This document shows, piece after piece, positions 35,475 to 44,268 of a stretch of 64,000 nucleotides of DNA; positions within the stretch are counted from its first letter, which is position 1; each line of letters opens with the position of its first letter. Where the stretch lies: contig JAPOQZ010000179.1 of assembly GCA_026710435.1 (NCBI GenBank), positions 1 through 64,000 of the forward strand. The letters run 5' to 3'. The translations under genes and the position numbers were made by a program. Origin of the DNA: a bacterium (lineage in GTDB: Bacteria; Actinomycetota; Acidimicrobiia; Spongiisociales; Spongiisociaceae). The notes under the pieces were generated by a model that made no database searches, had not been told where the DNA came from, and saw only the letters and a list, made by a program, of their open reading frames with translations.

Positions 35475-36014
35475 ATGGCCGAAGATTTCCGTGGGAAGCT
35501 CGGAGGGTTGGACAAGATCGAACTCGAGGAGTTCTTGGACGGTGACTACCTGGCACGGGTGGCGTGCCTGACCCCGGACGGCGCCCCATACGTGATACCT
35601 CTCTGGTATCAGTGGGATGGAGAAGCCATCTGGCTGGTGGGCCGTCAGAGAGCAGTTTGGTGCGAGTTCATGAAGAACGACCCCCGGGTGTCCCTGGTGG
35701 TGGATGCCGCGCACAGCGAACCGGACGAGGCGGGGAGGAGCATGGAGATTCCCAAGGTCATCATGCAGGGAAACGCCGAGATCGTCGAAGAGCCCAATGT
35801 CGGCGGCAAGTGGGTCGATGTTGCCGAGGACATGTCGTACCGGTACCTCGGTCCGAACGGCCCCGAATACCTGACCGGCACCCTCCACCAGCCTCGCTGG
35901 CTGATAAAGGTGGTACCCACCGAGATCACAACCTGGCAGGGAGTCGGGTGGGCTCGCCGCTACTGGGTGGAAGGCACCGGCGGAGTCACCTACGAGGAGG
36001 CGCACGGCGGATAG
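35475..36014 (+). CDS. PPOX-family flavin/F420 protein
   Basis: A 179-residue split-barrel protein with the block YVIPLWYQWDGEAIWLVGRQRAVWCEF, which also occurs in the PPOX protein at 8931-9503. The C-terminal half contains MSYRYLGPNGPEYL and TWQGVGWARRYW. Probable flavin or F420 binding; reaction unknown. It diverges from the DppF-type ATPase gene. A hairpin (GCTCCG/CGGAGC) lies 60 bases past its stop. Confidence 0.8.
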   Translation: MAEDFRGKLGGLDKIELEEFLDGDYLARVACLTPDGAPYVIPLWYQWDGEAIWLVGRQRAVWCEFMKNDPRVSLVVDAAHSEPDEAGRSMEIPKVIMQGNAEIVEEPNVGGKWVDVAEDMSYRYLGPNGPEYLTGTLHQPRWLIKVVPTEITTWQGVGWARRYWVEGTGGVTYEEAHGG

Positions 36015-36319
36015 CCCGCCCGATCCTTGGCCTGCTCGCCTGGGAGGATCCAAGGAGTTGGATTGCCGGTTTCGCTCCGCTCAACGGAGCAGCCGGGTGA
36101 TCGACGGCAAGACCGGATGGCCGCCGAGCGGAGCGTCCCGGAACCGAACGGCCTTACCGGCACGCGCTTGAGAGTCCGGTGGCTTGGTCTTCGCCCAAGC
36201 GGAGTCCCCCCGCTCCCACCAACTGCTCAGGCCCAGCAATGGAGCCGGTTGCCGGTTGCGGATCCTCAAGGATCACCTAGGTACCGGTCTCGGGCCGAAC
36301 GCTATCGGTGGAAAGACTC
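36015..36319. other. Intergenic region between PPOX and LLM genes
   Basis: Some 305 bases without a credible gene. It contains the 36074-36090 hairpin and otherwise shows no structure that was recognised. Confidence 0.35.
36074..36090 (+). terminator. Hairpin after PPOX gene
   Basis: GCTCCG, loop CTCAA, CGGAGC, with CCGG flanks that could extend the stem with an internal bulge. No T-run. Probable but unproven terminator. Confidence 0.45.
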
Positions 36320-37258
36320 ATGGAAATCGCACTGATGACCGAGCCCCAGACGGGGGGCACCTACGAGGATCTGCTCGCTCTCGCCCGATGGGCCGAGGAA
36401 CTCGGGTTGGACGCCTTTGCCCGATCCGACCACTATCTCGACACGGAGGGATCCGTGCCAACAGCCGCGACGGACGCTCTCGCGACGATGGCCGGTCTGG
36501 CTCGTGAGACCGCGCGGATCCAACTCGTCGTGCTGGTGTCGCCCATTACCTTCCGACATCCAGCGGTGCTTGCCAAGACCGCGGCGACCATCGACCAGAT
36601 GGCAGTGGGTCGTTTCGCCCTTGGGATGGGCACCGGCTGGATGGAGCGCGAGCACAACGCTTTCGGTATGGAGTTCCACAACCGGCGTGAACGATTCAGG
36701 AGACTGGGCGACGCACTCGGTTACCTACGGGCTGCCTTCCACGGCGGCGCGTACGCCGGTGAGTACTACAACCTCGAGGACTTCCCCGTCCTTCCCAGAC
36801 CGAGCAGCGGCCTCGAGATCATCGTGGGCGGTGCAGGCCTCAGGAAGACACCTGCTCTCGCCGGACGGTTCGCCGACGAATACAACCTCATGATGGCGGA
36901 CAGCAACGTGTTGGGTACTCGGATCGGGGCCATGCGGGACGCAGCCCGGTCCGCGGGTCGTGACCCCGACGCTATCAGGATCAGCGCCATGGCATGGACG
37001 GTGGTGGGTGTTGACGAGTTGGACTACCGGGAGCGCCTCGGAGAGGGAGGCGCCGCTCTCGGTCTCGAACCCGACGAATACGAAGCACTCTTGGAGAGGG
37101 AATCCGTCCCGCGAGGAACCCTCGATCAGTTGGCAACACAGATGGCGGCCTTGGCGGGAGTCGGAGTAGAGCGGATCTACCTAGAGATGCTCGAACCCCT
37201 GCCCGAGATCGACCGTGGAAGGCTGCGACAGATAATCGAGGTCATCCGTTCGCTCTGA
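36320..37258 (+). CDS. LLM-class F420-dependent oxidoreductase
   Basis: A 312-residue luciferase-like TIM-barrel enzyme. Early EIALMTEPQTGGTYEDLLALARWAEELGLDAF, then HYLDTEGS, and RFALGMGTGWMEREHNAFG near residue 100 are family landmarks; EIIVGGAGLRKTPALAGRFADEYN follows at about 175. LLM enzymes use F420 or FMN to oxidise or reduce diverse organics. A GTG four codons upstream (36308) is an alternative start. Paralogue at 55767. It converges on the alpha/beta hydrolase gene. Confidence 0.87.
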   Translation: MEIALMTEPQTGGTYEDLLALARWAEELGLDAFARSDHYLDTEGSVPTAATDALATMAGLARETARIQLVVLVSPITFRHPAVLAKTAATIDQMAVGRFALGMGTGWMEREHNAFGMEFHNRRERFRRLGDALGYLRAAFHGGAYAGEYYNLEDFPVLPRPSSGLEIIVGGAGLRKTPALAGRFADEYNLMMADSNVLGTRIGAMRDAARSAGRDPDAIRISAMAWTVVGVDELDYRERLGEGGAALGLEPDEYEALLERESVPRGTLDQLATQMAALAGVGVERIYLEMLEPLPEIDRGRLRQIIEVIRSL

Positions 37259-37261
37259 AGA

Positions 37262-37285
37262 CGGCCCGGAGAAGGATACGGGCCG
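37262..37285. terminator. Hairpin between convergent genes
   Basis: CGGCCCG and CGGGCCG pair over 7 bp around a 10-base loop, a few bases after the LLM stop and well before the convergent hydrolase stop. A bidirectional terminator is possible. Confidence 0.4.
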
Positions 37286-37429
37286 GCGCCATCCTCGACA
37301 GTCGCGGGACCGGGATGAACGGTTAGAAGGTGCCGGTTGGCATCCATCCCACCGGGTCCTGATCGCCGCCGGTCAGGTAGCCCCGCCGCCGGTGAGTTCG
37401 GCCCTGTTCCGACACACCTGAACCGTGTT

Positions 37430-38254
37430 CTATATGCGACCCAAACGTTTCAGCCAACCAAGGGTAAAGGCGTTCCACTCGTCCATCATCTCGTAGAAGG
37501 CGATATGGCTGGACTCCGGCCCGGTGAACACATGCATGGTCGACCCCGGTATCCGTCGCTGCACCTCGAGGCCGTAGCGGGTCGGTACCTGCCAATCCAC
37601 CTCCCCGGATGTGATGAGCGTGGGCACTCCGATCCGGTGGAGCCGGTCCAGGGTGTCATGGGTGCGGTCCGCATGGAAGTGCCCGAGCATCCCCTCCTTG
37701 CTGGGGGGATGGGGATTCTCGAAGATGAATCCTCGCTCGAATGCCTCCACATCCCCGGGCCGCTCGTTGATGAAGTGCGGGCTCGCCACCCAGAGCAGTG
37801 CGGTTCGTATGTACATCGGGAAGTCGCCGTGCAGCACTGGCAACTCGTTGGTGTCGATCATCCGGATGAACCACTCGTCCGACCTACCCCAGGTGCAATG
37901 GAGTTGGAGGGAGGCCACCTTGGAGGGGTGGTTGATGGCCAGTTCCTGAGCGGTGGCACTACCCAGAGAGAGTCCAGATACGTGGGCTCTCCCGATCCCC
38001 ATGTGGTCGAGCAGGGCTGCCGCGTCATCGCCGAGGATTCTCATCGAGTAACTCGTCGGATCGGTAGGACGGGTCGACTGTCCCGTGCCCCGGGCGTCGT
38101 AGGTTATCACCGTGTAGTGATCACGGTAGGCGGCCACCTGCCCTGCCCATGTGGAATGGTCGGCTGCGGTTCCCATGATCAGCAGCAGGGGATCGCCGGT
38201 GCCCGCCTTCTCGTAGTACATGTCGATCCCGGTCGGGAGGGATGCGAACGGCAT
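37430..38254 (-). CDS. Alpha/beta hydrolase
   Basis: A 274-residue hydrolase. The nucleophile serine is in VSGLSLGSATAQ near residue 96; LLLIMGTAADHSTW supplies the oxyanion-loop HG-like position (here MG), ITYDARGTGQST the strand-5 turn, ITSGEVDWQVP the aspartate and ESSHIAFYE the histidine. A helical cap occupies about 120-200. Substrate class (ester, lactone or peroxide) unknown. It lies downstream of the alcohol dehydrogenase-amidase operon by 58 bases and may belong to it. Confidence 0.86.
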   Translation of the reverse strand: MPFASLPTGIDMYYEKAGTGDPLLLIMGTAADHSTWAGQVAAYRDHYTVITYDARGTGQSTRPTDPTSYSMRILGDDAAALLDHMGIGRAHVSGLSLGSATAQELAINHPSKVASLQLHCTWGRSDEWFIRMIDTNELPVLHGDFPMYIRTALLWVASPHFINERPGDVEAFERGFIFENPHPPSKEGMLGHFHADRTHDTLDRLHRIGVPTLITSGEVDWQVPTRYGLEVQRRIPGSTMHVFTGPESSHIAFYEMMDEWNAFTLGWLKRLGRI

Positions 38255-38312
38255 AGGTCACGCTCCTTCTTGAACCTGCGCCAACCCGGAGACCATCACC
38301 TCTGCCATCCGT

Positions 38313-39323
38313 TCAGGACGGATCCGGGGCTCGGGCACCGGTGCTCATCATTATCTTGACATCAGTTCGGCGCGCAGTGGCCAGGTCCTCGAACGCAGCC
38401 GCTATGTCCTCGAAACTCTCGACGCTCCCGATCAACGTGTGCAGGTCGAGCCGGCCCTCCGCGAGGTGTTGGGTGGCCTCCTCGAACACTTCGTCCGGGT
38501 AGCAGAAGCTCCCCACGACGGTCCTCTCGCTCGTAACGATGTCGAATAGGGGAACGGTCACCTCGGGAAGACCGAGCCCTACGAAACAAGTGACCGCGCC
38601 CTTGGGAATGCTCCGGATCGCGGTATGGGCGGTGGCGGAGATCCCGACCGCGTCGAACGAAGTATCGAACGGTCCGGCATCTTCTACCTCGCCGGGTCGC
38701 AGCGGCTCGAAGCCTGCAGCCACCGCGAGCGCCCTTCGCTCCGGGATGGGATCGGAGACCGCCACCCGGGATGCCCCTTCGAGCCGGCAGGTCTGGGCGA
38801 TGGATTGGCCGATCATGCCGCCTCCCACGACGAGCACCGACCGTCCTGCCGCAACTCCTGCCCGCCGGGTGGCCTGGAGCGCCACCGCCATCGGCTCCAC
38901 ACCTGCACCCCACAGGAGGCTCAGGGACCCGAGAGGCACGACGCGGTCCGAGGGGACGACGATGGCGTCGGCGAATGCACCCTGGATGTCCGGTGTCACC
39001 CCGATCACTCGCAGCAGCGCGCAATGGTTGCCGGGACCGTGGCCACATGACCCGTCGCAGGGTAGGCCCGGATTGAACGTCACCGGCGTCCCTATGGGGG
39101 GGCTTTCGATCCCGGGTCCCAACGCCTCCACCCAGCCACTTGCCTCGTGGCCCATGATCATCCCCGGCGCGCGCCGTCCCGATTCGCCCGTGTAGCCGTG
39201 AAGGTCAGAACCGCAGATACCCACGTAGGCCATCCGGAGGCGGACCTCACCGGGACCCGGAGCCGGGCGCAGGCGGGTCTCGACGTGGAACCGGTGAGGC
39301 CCGTCGAAGACCAACACCCGCAT
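38313..39323 (-). CDS. Zinc-type alcohol dehydrogenase (MDR family)
   Basis: A 336-residue medium-chain dehydrogenase. Catalytic zinc ligands are C in YVGICGSDLHG and HE in MGHEASGWVE; the NAD-binding VVGGGMIGQ loop is near residue 170. The structural-zinc lobe has only three cysteines (C-x3-C-x7-C) rather than four, so it may bind zinc weakly. Oxidises a secondary alcohol or polyol. ATG at 39323 with GAGGAG upstream, 12 bases after the amidase stop, so the genes are co-transcribed. Confidence 0.85.
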   Translation of the reverse strand: MRVLVFDGPHRFHVETRLRPAPGPGEVRLRMAYVGICGSDLHGYTGESGRRAPGMIMGHEASGWVEALGPGIESPPIGTPVTFNPGLPCDGSCGHGPGNHCALLRVIGVTPDIQGAFADAIVVPSDRVVPLGSLSLLWGAGVEPMAVALQATRRAGVAAGRSVLVVGGGMIGQSIAQTCRLEGASRVAVSDPIPERRALAVAAGFEPLRPGEVEDAGPFDTSFDAVGISATAHTAIRSIPKGAVTCFVGLGLPEVTVPLFDIVTSERTVVGSFCYPDEVFEEATQHLAEGRLDLHTLIGSVESFEDIAAAFEDLATARRTDVKIMMSTGARAPDPS

Positions 39324-39334
39324 GTCACTCCTCA

Positions 39335-40735
39335 TTACATCTCGATATGTATCGGGGGACGGTGTTCCACCCAGGGGGCTACGGCCTCGTACGTTGCTCC
39401 CACTTGGAGCACAGTCGCTTCCTCGAACGGGCGTCCGGCGATCTGGAGACCGATCGGAAGGCCCTCGTCATCGAAACCGCATGGAAGGCTCAATGCGGGT
39501 TGAGCGGAGAGGTTGAACGGCGCAGTGGTTCTGACGTAGGCAATGGTCACATCCTCAACCATGCCGTCGAACTCGAATACCAGCTGGTCGGCCTTGGCGG
39601 CCGTGGCGGGCAGCGTGGGGGTGACCATCACGCTCAGGTTATCCCGCTCGAAAGCTGACCGGAGTGCGTCGCTGATGACCCGCCGGGCCCTGAGTCCCGC
39701 CAGGTAGTGGGAGGACGGAACGACCGTTCCGATTGTGAGGAGTTCACGTACGCCCTGGGAGATACGCTCCGGCTGCTCCCGCAGTAACCGCCGATGGTAT
39801 GCGGCAGCTTCCGGGCCGACGATGGCGAACTCCGTTTCCACGGTGTAGTCCAGTTCAGGAATATGGACCTGCACAGGCTCCGCCCCCAAGGAGTCCAGTA
39901 CTTGCACCGCCGCACCGAATGCTGACGCAACACCCTCCTGCAGGGGAGAGTAAGGCCCGCTGTCCAGCACTCCGATCCTCATCCCCTCGATCCCCCTGTC
40001 CAGGAAGGCAGCGAAGTCGGGCACCGGCTTGGGGCTCGTCGACGGATCGGCGCTGTCGTGACCGGCGATCGCTTGCAGGCTCACGGCACAGTCTGCCACC
40101 GTGGCCGCCAGCGGACCGATGTGGTCCAGGGACCAGGCCAATGCCTCCACGCCGGCCCTCGATACGCGGCCGTAGGTCGGCTTGAGACCGGCTATGCCGC
40201 ACACTGAAGACGGGATCCTGATCGAGCCGCCGGTGTCGCTCCCCAGCGCCATCGGCACGACGCCGGCGGCAACCGCTGCTCCGGAGCCGCCGCTCGAGCC
40301 TCCCGGAAGGCGCGTTATGTCCCATGGGTTGGCAGCGGGGGCGCTGTATACGCCGCAGGCGAGTTCGTGGGTGGTGGTCTTGCCGACCAACACTGCTCCG
40401 GCTTGCCGTAGCCGGGCGACGACCGTGGCGTCTGCGGGTCGAGGATGGCCGGGATAGGCGGGAGAACCTGCCCGGGTGGGGAGGCCCGCCATGTGGATGA
40501 TGTCCTTTATCCCGATCGGGATACCGGTAAGCAGGCCGGCTTCCCTCCCGGAGGCCAGGAGGGCGTCGGCTCGCTCGGCAGCGGTGAGAGCTCCTTCCGC
40601 ATCTACCAGGCAGAACGCGTGAAGTCGATCGTTTACCTGCTCTATTCCGTCCAGAGCGTTCCGGGTCAGTGTTACCGAGGTGGTCGAGCCGTCCCTCAGC
40701 CGGCCGGCGGTCTGCTCGATCCACCCCCTGCGCAT
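39335..40735 (-). CDS. Amidase-signature-family amidase
   Basis: A 466-residue amidase with a Ser-cisSer-Lys catalytic triad: lysine in IPIGIKDII near residue 75, then GGSSGGSGAAVA and SDTGGSIRIPSS with the two serines. The glycine-rich GLKPTYGRVSR follows. Such enzymes release ammonia or an amine from amides, allophanate or aminoacyl-tRNA. ATG at 40735 lies five bases beyond the stop of the small upstream gene; TTG at 40750 is an alternative. The small partner suggests an AtzE- or GatA-like arrangement. Real substrate unknown. Confidence 0.87.
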   Translation of the reverse strand: MRRGWIEQTAGRLRDGSTTSVTLTRNALDGIEQVNDRLHAFCLVDAEGALTAAERADALLASGREAGLLTGIPIGIKDIIHMAGLPTRAGSPAYPGHPRPADATVVARLRQAGAVLVGKTTTHELACGVYSAPAANPWDITRLPGGSSGGSGAAVAAGVVPMALGSDTGGSIRIPSSVCGIAGLKPTYGRVSRAGVEALAWSLDHIGPLAATVADCAVSLQAIAGHDSADPSTSPKPVPDFAAFLDRGIEGMRIGVLDSGPYSPLQEGVASAFGAAVQVLDSLGAEPVQVHIPELDYTVETEFAIVGPEAAAYHRRLLREQPERISQGVRELLTIGTVVPSSHYLAGLRARRVISDALRSAFERDNLSVMVTPTLPATAAKADQLVFEFDGMVEDVTIAYVRTTAPFNLSAQPALSLPCGFDDEGLPIGLQIAGRPFEEATVLQVGATYEAVAPWVEHRPPIHIEM

Positions 40736-40740
40736 GCCCG

Positions 40741-40929
40741 TCAAAGCCAATCCGGGATGAATGAGGTCGGATCCTCGAGTGGTGAGGAGTCAAGTAACCG
40801 GTCAAGTACCTCGCCGGCCGACAACGACGCGGCCAGCAGTCGGTCGACGGTTGCGACATCGAAGGCCGGTCCTGTCAACCCGTTCCCTTCGAGTATCTGG
40901 GCGACGTCGGTGAGCGGCCGATCAACCAT
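40741..40929 (-). CDS. Small AtzG/GatC-like protein coupled to the amidase
   Basis: A 62-residue, acidic, mainly helical protein of uncertain family. It starts 8 bases inside the RidA gene and stops 5 bases before the amidase ATG, an arrangement that strongly indicates translational coupling. Small partner proteins upstream of amidases are known (AtzG with AtzE, GatC with GatA), and its size and position fit that role. Sequence similarity to either family could not be confirmed by eye. Confidence 0.62.
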   Translation of the reverse strand: MVDRPLTDVAQILEGNGLTGPAFDVATVDRLLAASLSAGEVLDRLLDSSPLEDPTSFIPDWL

Positions 40930-41311
40930 CGTTCACCACCGCTATGACGTCGACCTCCATCTTGAGCCCCGGCAGCCCGAGAGCCGCCGCCTGCATGGCG
41001 GTCACAGCCGGATACGGCCGGCCCTCGAATACTTCTCGACGGATGGGGAACTCCTCTGCGATCTCCCGGATGTCCTGCATGATGTACGTGACCTTGACTA
41101 CGTCCGCGACGGAGCTTCCGGCCGCCTCCAGGATATCCGTGATGTTCTGCCACACTTGCCGGGCCTGCTCCGCAACCGTGTCACCGACGATCTGGCCTTC
41201 CCGGTCGAACGCCACCTGGCCGGCCAGGTAGATCGTGTTCCCCGCCCGTATCGCGTGGGAATAGGGCTCCGGCGGTGGGCTTAGAGCCCCGACTTCGACA
41301 GCTTCGATCAC
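40922..41311 (-). CDS. RidA/YjgF family protein
   Basis: A 129-residue trimeric Rid protein. SPPPEPYSHAIRAGNTIYLAGQVAFD is the standard N-terminal block and AGSSVADVVKVTYIMQDI the central helix. The C-terminal position that holds the catalytic arginine in enamine deaminases appears to be valine (V103 in YPAVTAM), so enamine/imine hydrolysis is doubtful. GTG start with GGAGG nine bases upstream. It heads an operon with the small protein, amidase and dehydrogenase. Confidence 0.83.
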   Translation of the reverse strand: MIEAVEVGALSPPPEPYSHAIRAGNTIYLAGQVAFDREGQIVGDTVAEQARQVWQNITDILEAAGSSVADVVKVTYIMQDIREIAEEFPIRREVFEGRPYPAVTAMQAAALGLPGLKMEVDVIAVVNDG

Positions 41312-41380
41312 CAGTGGCTACCTCCTTGACACCGCCAGAGAGCATATACAATCCGAGCCGGCCTAAGGGAAAGTGGTTTC

Positions 41381-42208
41381 ATGCGGATTGCGCGTTTCAG
41401 AACGGATCGAGGATCCGGTTGGGGTTTCGTGGACGGAGATACGGTGCGGCCGGTGGTCCGGGGACCGGGCTTGCTGGATGCACTCGGCGACCTGGACACC
41501 CTGCGGGAGTTGGAGCAGGAGTCGTCCGACCCGATACCGATCGGGGAGTCCGAGCTCCTGGCCCCGGTTCCGGATCCCCCCCAGTTCCTGGGAATCGGGC
41601 TCAACTACCGTGCCCACGCCGCCGAGTCCGGCGCCCCGGTACCGACCTCGCCGGTGAGCTTCCCCTTCTACAACTCCTCGATTGCGGGCCCGGGCGACCC
41701 TATCCTGCTGCCTCCCTTCACCGATGAGGTCGACTGGGAAGTGGAGTTGGCCGTGGTGATCGGGAAGCCCGCACGCGACGTGGCGGTCGAGGACGCCTTG
41801 GACTACGTAGCCGGCTACGTGATCGTCAACGACCTCTCCGCCCGCGACATACAGATGAGCGAGGGCCAGTGGAGCCGTGCCAAGTCGTTCGACACATTCA
41901 AACCGATGGGTCCCTGGATCACGACCGCCGACGAGTTGGGCGACGCCGGTGACCTTGACATCGAGCTATGGGTGAACGGGGTGCTGAAGCAGTCGAGCAG
42001 CACCTCGGACCTGATCTTCAACGTCCCGCAACTCGTGTCGCACATGTCGCAGTCCCTGACCCTCGGGGCGGGAGCCGTGATCTCGACCGGCACCCCCAGC
42101 GGGGTGGGGTTCGCCCGTACACCTCCGGAGTATCTGAGGCCCGGGGACGTGATAACCCTCGAGATCGAAGGGATCGGCCGGCTGACCAACCCGGTGGAAG
42201 CCGGCTGA
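41381..42208 (+). CDS. Fumarylacetoacetate hydrolase family protein
   Basis: A 275-residue FAH-fold metal enzyme. Active-site PPQFLGIGLNYRAHAAE near residue 67, metal-binding glutamates in VDWEVELAVVIG and aspartate in VNDLSARDIQ, and C-terminal ISTGTPSGVGFARTPPEYLRPGD. Members cleave or decarboxylate acylpyruvates and 2-oxo-diacids. It diverges from RidA by about 70 bases. It may process the product of the amidase/dehydrogenase operon; that link is by position only. Confidence 0.88.
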   Translation: MRIARFRTDRGSGWGFVDGDTVRPVVRGPGLLDALGDLDTLRELEQESSDPIPIGESELLAPVPDPPQFLGIGLNYRAHAAESGAPVPTSPVSFPFYNSSIAGPGDPILLPPFTDEVDWEVELAVVIGKPARDVAVEDALDYVAGYVIVNDLSARDIQMSEGQWSRAKSFDTFKPMGPWITTADELGDAGDLDIELWVNGVLKQSSSTSDLIFNVPQLVSHMSQSLTLGAGAVISTGTPSGVGFARTPPEYLRPGDVITLEIEGIGRLTNPVEAG

Positions 42209-42270
42209 CAAGCGTCCCGCCGCACGCGAGCCGGCGGTAGGGTAGATGGCCGGAACGTAGGGAGGCACCC

Positions 42271-43086
42271 ATGCCAACGGTCGAGGTCAACGGCGTAGAC
42301 ATCTGGTACCGCTTCTCGGGTGAGGGCGAGACCGTGGTACAGATCGGCGGTGCGGTCAGCGCCCACGAGGGCTACGAAACCATCACCCCGGGCCTGTCCG
42401 AGCACTACCGGGTGCTTGACTACGACCATCGTGGGTACGGGCTCAGCAGCCGACCCGATCAGCACTACACACTCGAGGTTTGGAGTGCCGATCTGGCCGC
42501 TCTGATGGACGTGCTGGGGGTGGAGAAGGCCCACGTCCACGGAGGTTCGATGGGGAGCTTCATCGCCCTCGACTTCGCGGCCCGCTATCCGCAGAAGGTG
42601 GACAAGCTGGTTATGGGAGCGGGCGCGGTGGCCAAGTGCGACGCCATGGGCGTCCACATGTTCCGGATCTGGCAGTACATCGCGTCGGCTTACGGTGTCG
42701 CATCCGAGGAACTCGCCCGCGAATTGCTGACCAAGGCCTTCGCGAGGCCCTTCCTCGACGAGATGGGCGAAGAGATCCTTTGGGCCACGAGGGACGTGCT
42801 GGAACGCAACACCGAGTTGAGCGTGTTCATCGACGCCTGCCAGGCAATGATCGATACCGATGTCCGGGACGTGCTGCCCCTGGTCGCTGCACCCGCGCTG
42901 GTGATGGTGGGCCGCCACGACATCCTGACGCCGATCGACGCCGGACCCGACGGCGCCGGGGCCAGATACGTGGCCGAGAACCTCCCCAACGGACGGATGG
43001 AGATCTTCGAGCACAGCGGCCACGCCCACTACGTGGAGGAAGCCGGACGGTCTATCGAGGTGATTCTCGACTTCCTGGCCGGTTGA
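42271..43086 (+). CDS. Alpha/beta hydrolase
   Basis: A 271-residue hydrolase with VHGGSMGSFIALD (nucleophile serine near residue 93), YDHRGYGLSS and a VGRHDILTP turn with a catalytic aspartate; the histidine is in EHSGHAHYVEEA. Order and loops suit esterases, lactonases and 3-oxoadipate enol-lactonase-like enzymes. ATG at 42271 has GGGAGG upstream. It follows the FAH gene by 62 bases, same strand, so the two likely form one operon. Confidence 0.86.
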   Translation: MPTVEVNGVDIWYRFSGEGETVVQIGGAVSAHEGYETITPGLSEHYRVLDYDHRGYGLSSRPDQHYTLEVWSADLAALMDVLGVEKAHVHGGSMGSFIALDFAARYPQKVDKLVMGAGAVAKCDAMGVHMFRIWQYIASAYGVASEELARELLTKAFARPFLDEMGEEILWATRDVLERNTELSVFIDACQAMIDTDVRDVLPLVAAPALVMVGRHDILTPIDAGPDGAGARYVAENLPNGRMEIFEHSGHAHYVEEAGRSIEVILDFLAG

Positions 43087-43503
43087 GCGAAGCCGGGAAA
43101 GTCGCAGCGGTCATGGGAGACAGGGTAGGTTGGTGGAACCGGCAGAGGTGAGGGCTCACGACGGATCCGAAGAAGGTGTACCCCTGATCTTTAGGGAGCC
43201 ACCGCGGGGACTGGCGCTTCCGAGCCGCGAAGCTCTGCCGGCTCGGATACAGACTGAACTCGAGGGCATCAACCTGGTGGAAGAAACTTGTGATCGAGAG
43301 GCGACGGCAAGCAGCGAGCGAGGACGCCGCGTGACGACAGCACTTGATGCATCCGAGATCGCCACTCTTCTCCTCCGGGAACGTAGCTCAGATGCCGTCC
43401 GGAAAACCTACCCGGGAGATACCAGACGCGGTGCTGCCGACTGGCCGGAAGTCGCTCCGAAGGTGTTTTCGCGGAATCGTCCCTGTCGGACGCAGGTCCG
43501 AGC
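43087..43503. other. Intergenic region between hydrolase and SDR genes
   Basis: A 417-base gap with no convincing gene. A continuous frame from 43130 runs to 43507 but has no homology, poor start context and overlaps the SDR start. No repeat copy or terminator was recognised. Confidence 0.35.
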
Positions 43504-44247
43504 ATGAGGTTGAAGGGCAGAGCAGCGGTCGTCACCGGTGCCGGACAGGGGATCGGAGCGGCCATAGCCCGCCTCTTCGCCGAGGAGGGTGCCCGGCTGA
43601 TCCTCGCAGACATGAGAAGCGGCCCCGCCAAAGATCTAGAGGCAGATATCCGCTCGGGTGGAGGGGAAGCACTGTTCGTAAAGACCGATGTCACTTCTGA
43701 CGGGGACTGTCGGCGAATGGTCGACGCCGCGGTAGCTAGTTACGGTGGCTTGGACGTCCTCGTCAACAACGCCGGGATCGCCGGCAAGGGTACGGTCACC
43801 GAGATCGCCGAGGAGTCCTGGGACCGGGTGATGGCCGTGAATCTCAAGTCGATTTTCCTCGCGTCGAGACACGCGGTTCCCCACATGGAGCGCGGTGGTG
43901 GCGGTTCGATCGTATGCATCGCGTCGGTGGCCGGCGTGACAGGCGAGAAGGGTCAGGTGGCATACAACACTTCCAAGCACGGGGTCATAGGTCTCGTGCG
44001 CTGCATGGCTTTCGATCACGCGGCCGCGAACATCCGGGTGAATGCGGTGTGTCCCGGCGCGACCGAGACCCCGTTGCTCAGCCCGCTCACCGAGGAACGG
44101 CGCACCCGGTTGGAGGGGATGCACCTTATGGGCCGCCTGGGAAGACCGGAGGAGATAGCCAGGGCGGTCCTCCACCTGGCAAGCGACGAGTCATCGTTCA
44201 CGACCGGAGCCGCCTACTTCGTGGATGGTGGCTACACAGCGATCTGA
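43504..44247 (+). CDS. Short-chain dehydrogenase/reductase (SDR)
   Basis: A 247-residue classical SDR. VTGAGQGIGAAIA near residue 10, NNAGIAG near 85, IVCIASVAGV with the catalytic serine, and YNTSKHG (YxxxK) around 155; ends in TTGAAYFVDGGYTAI. Probable NAD(P)-dependent oxidation of a secondary alcohol or reduction of a ketone. Ribosome-binding site is weak. It precedes a hydroxyacid dehydrogenase by 21 bases. Confidence 0.87.
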   Translation: MRLKGRAAVVTGAGQGIGAAIARLFAEEGARLILADMRSGPAKDLEADIRSGGGEALFVKTDVTSDGDCRRMVDAAVASYGGLDVLVNNAGIAGKGTVTEIAEESWDRVMAVNLKSIFLASRHAVPHMERGGGGSIVCIASVAGVTGEKGQVAYNTSKHGVIGLVRCMAFDHAAANIRVNAVCPGATETPLLSPLTEERRTRLEGMHLMGRLGRPEEIARAVLHLASDESSFTTGAAYFVDGGYTAI

Positions 44248-44268
44248 TTCTCGGCGAGGAGCGATGTC

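Noticed and set aside
43130-43507. 125-residue frame between the hydrolase and SDR genes
   Set aside because: No homology, weak start and overlap with the SDR start; composition is like other shadow frames.
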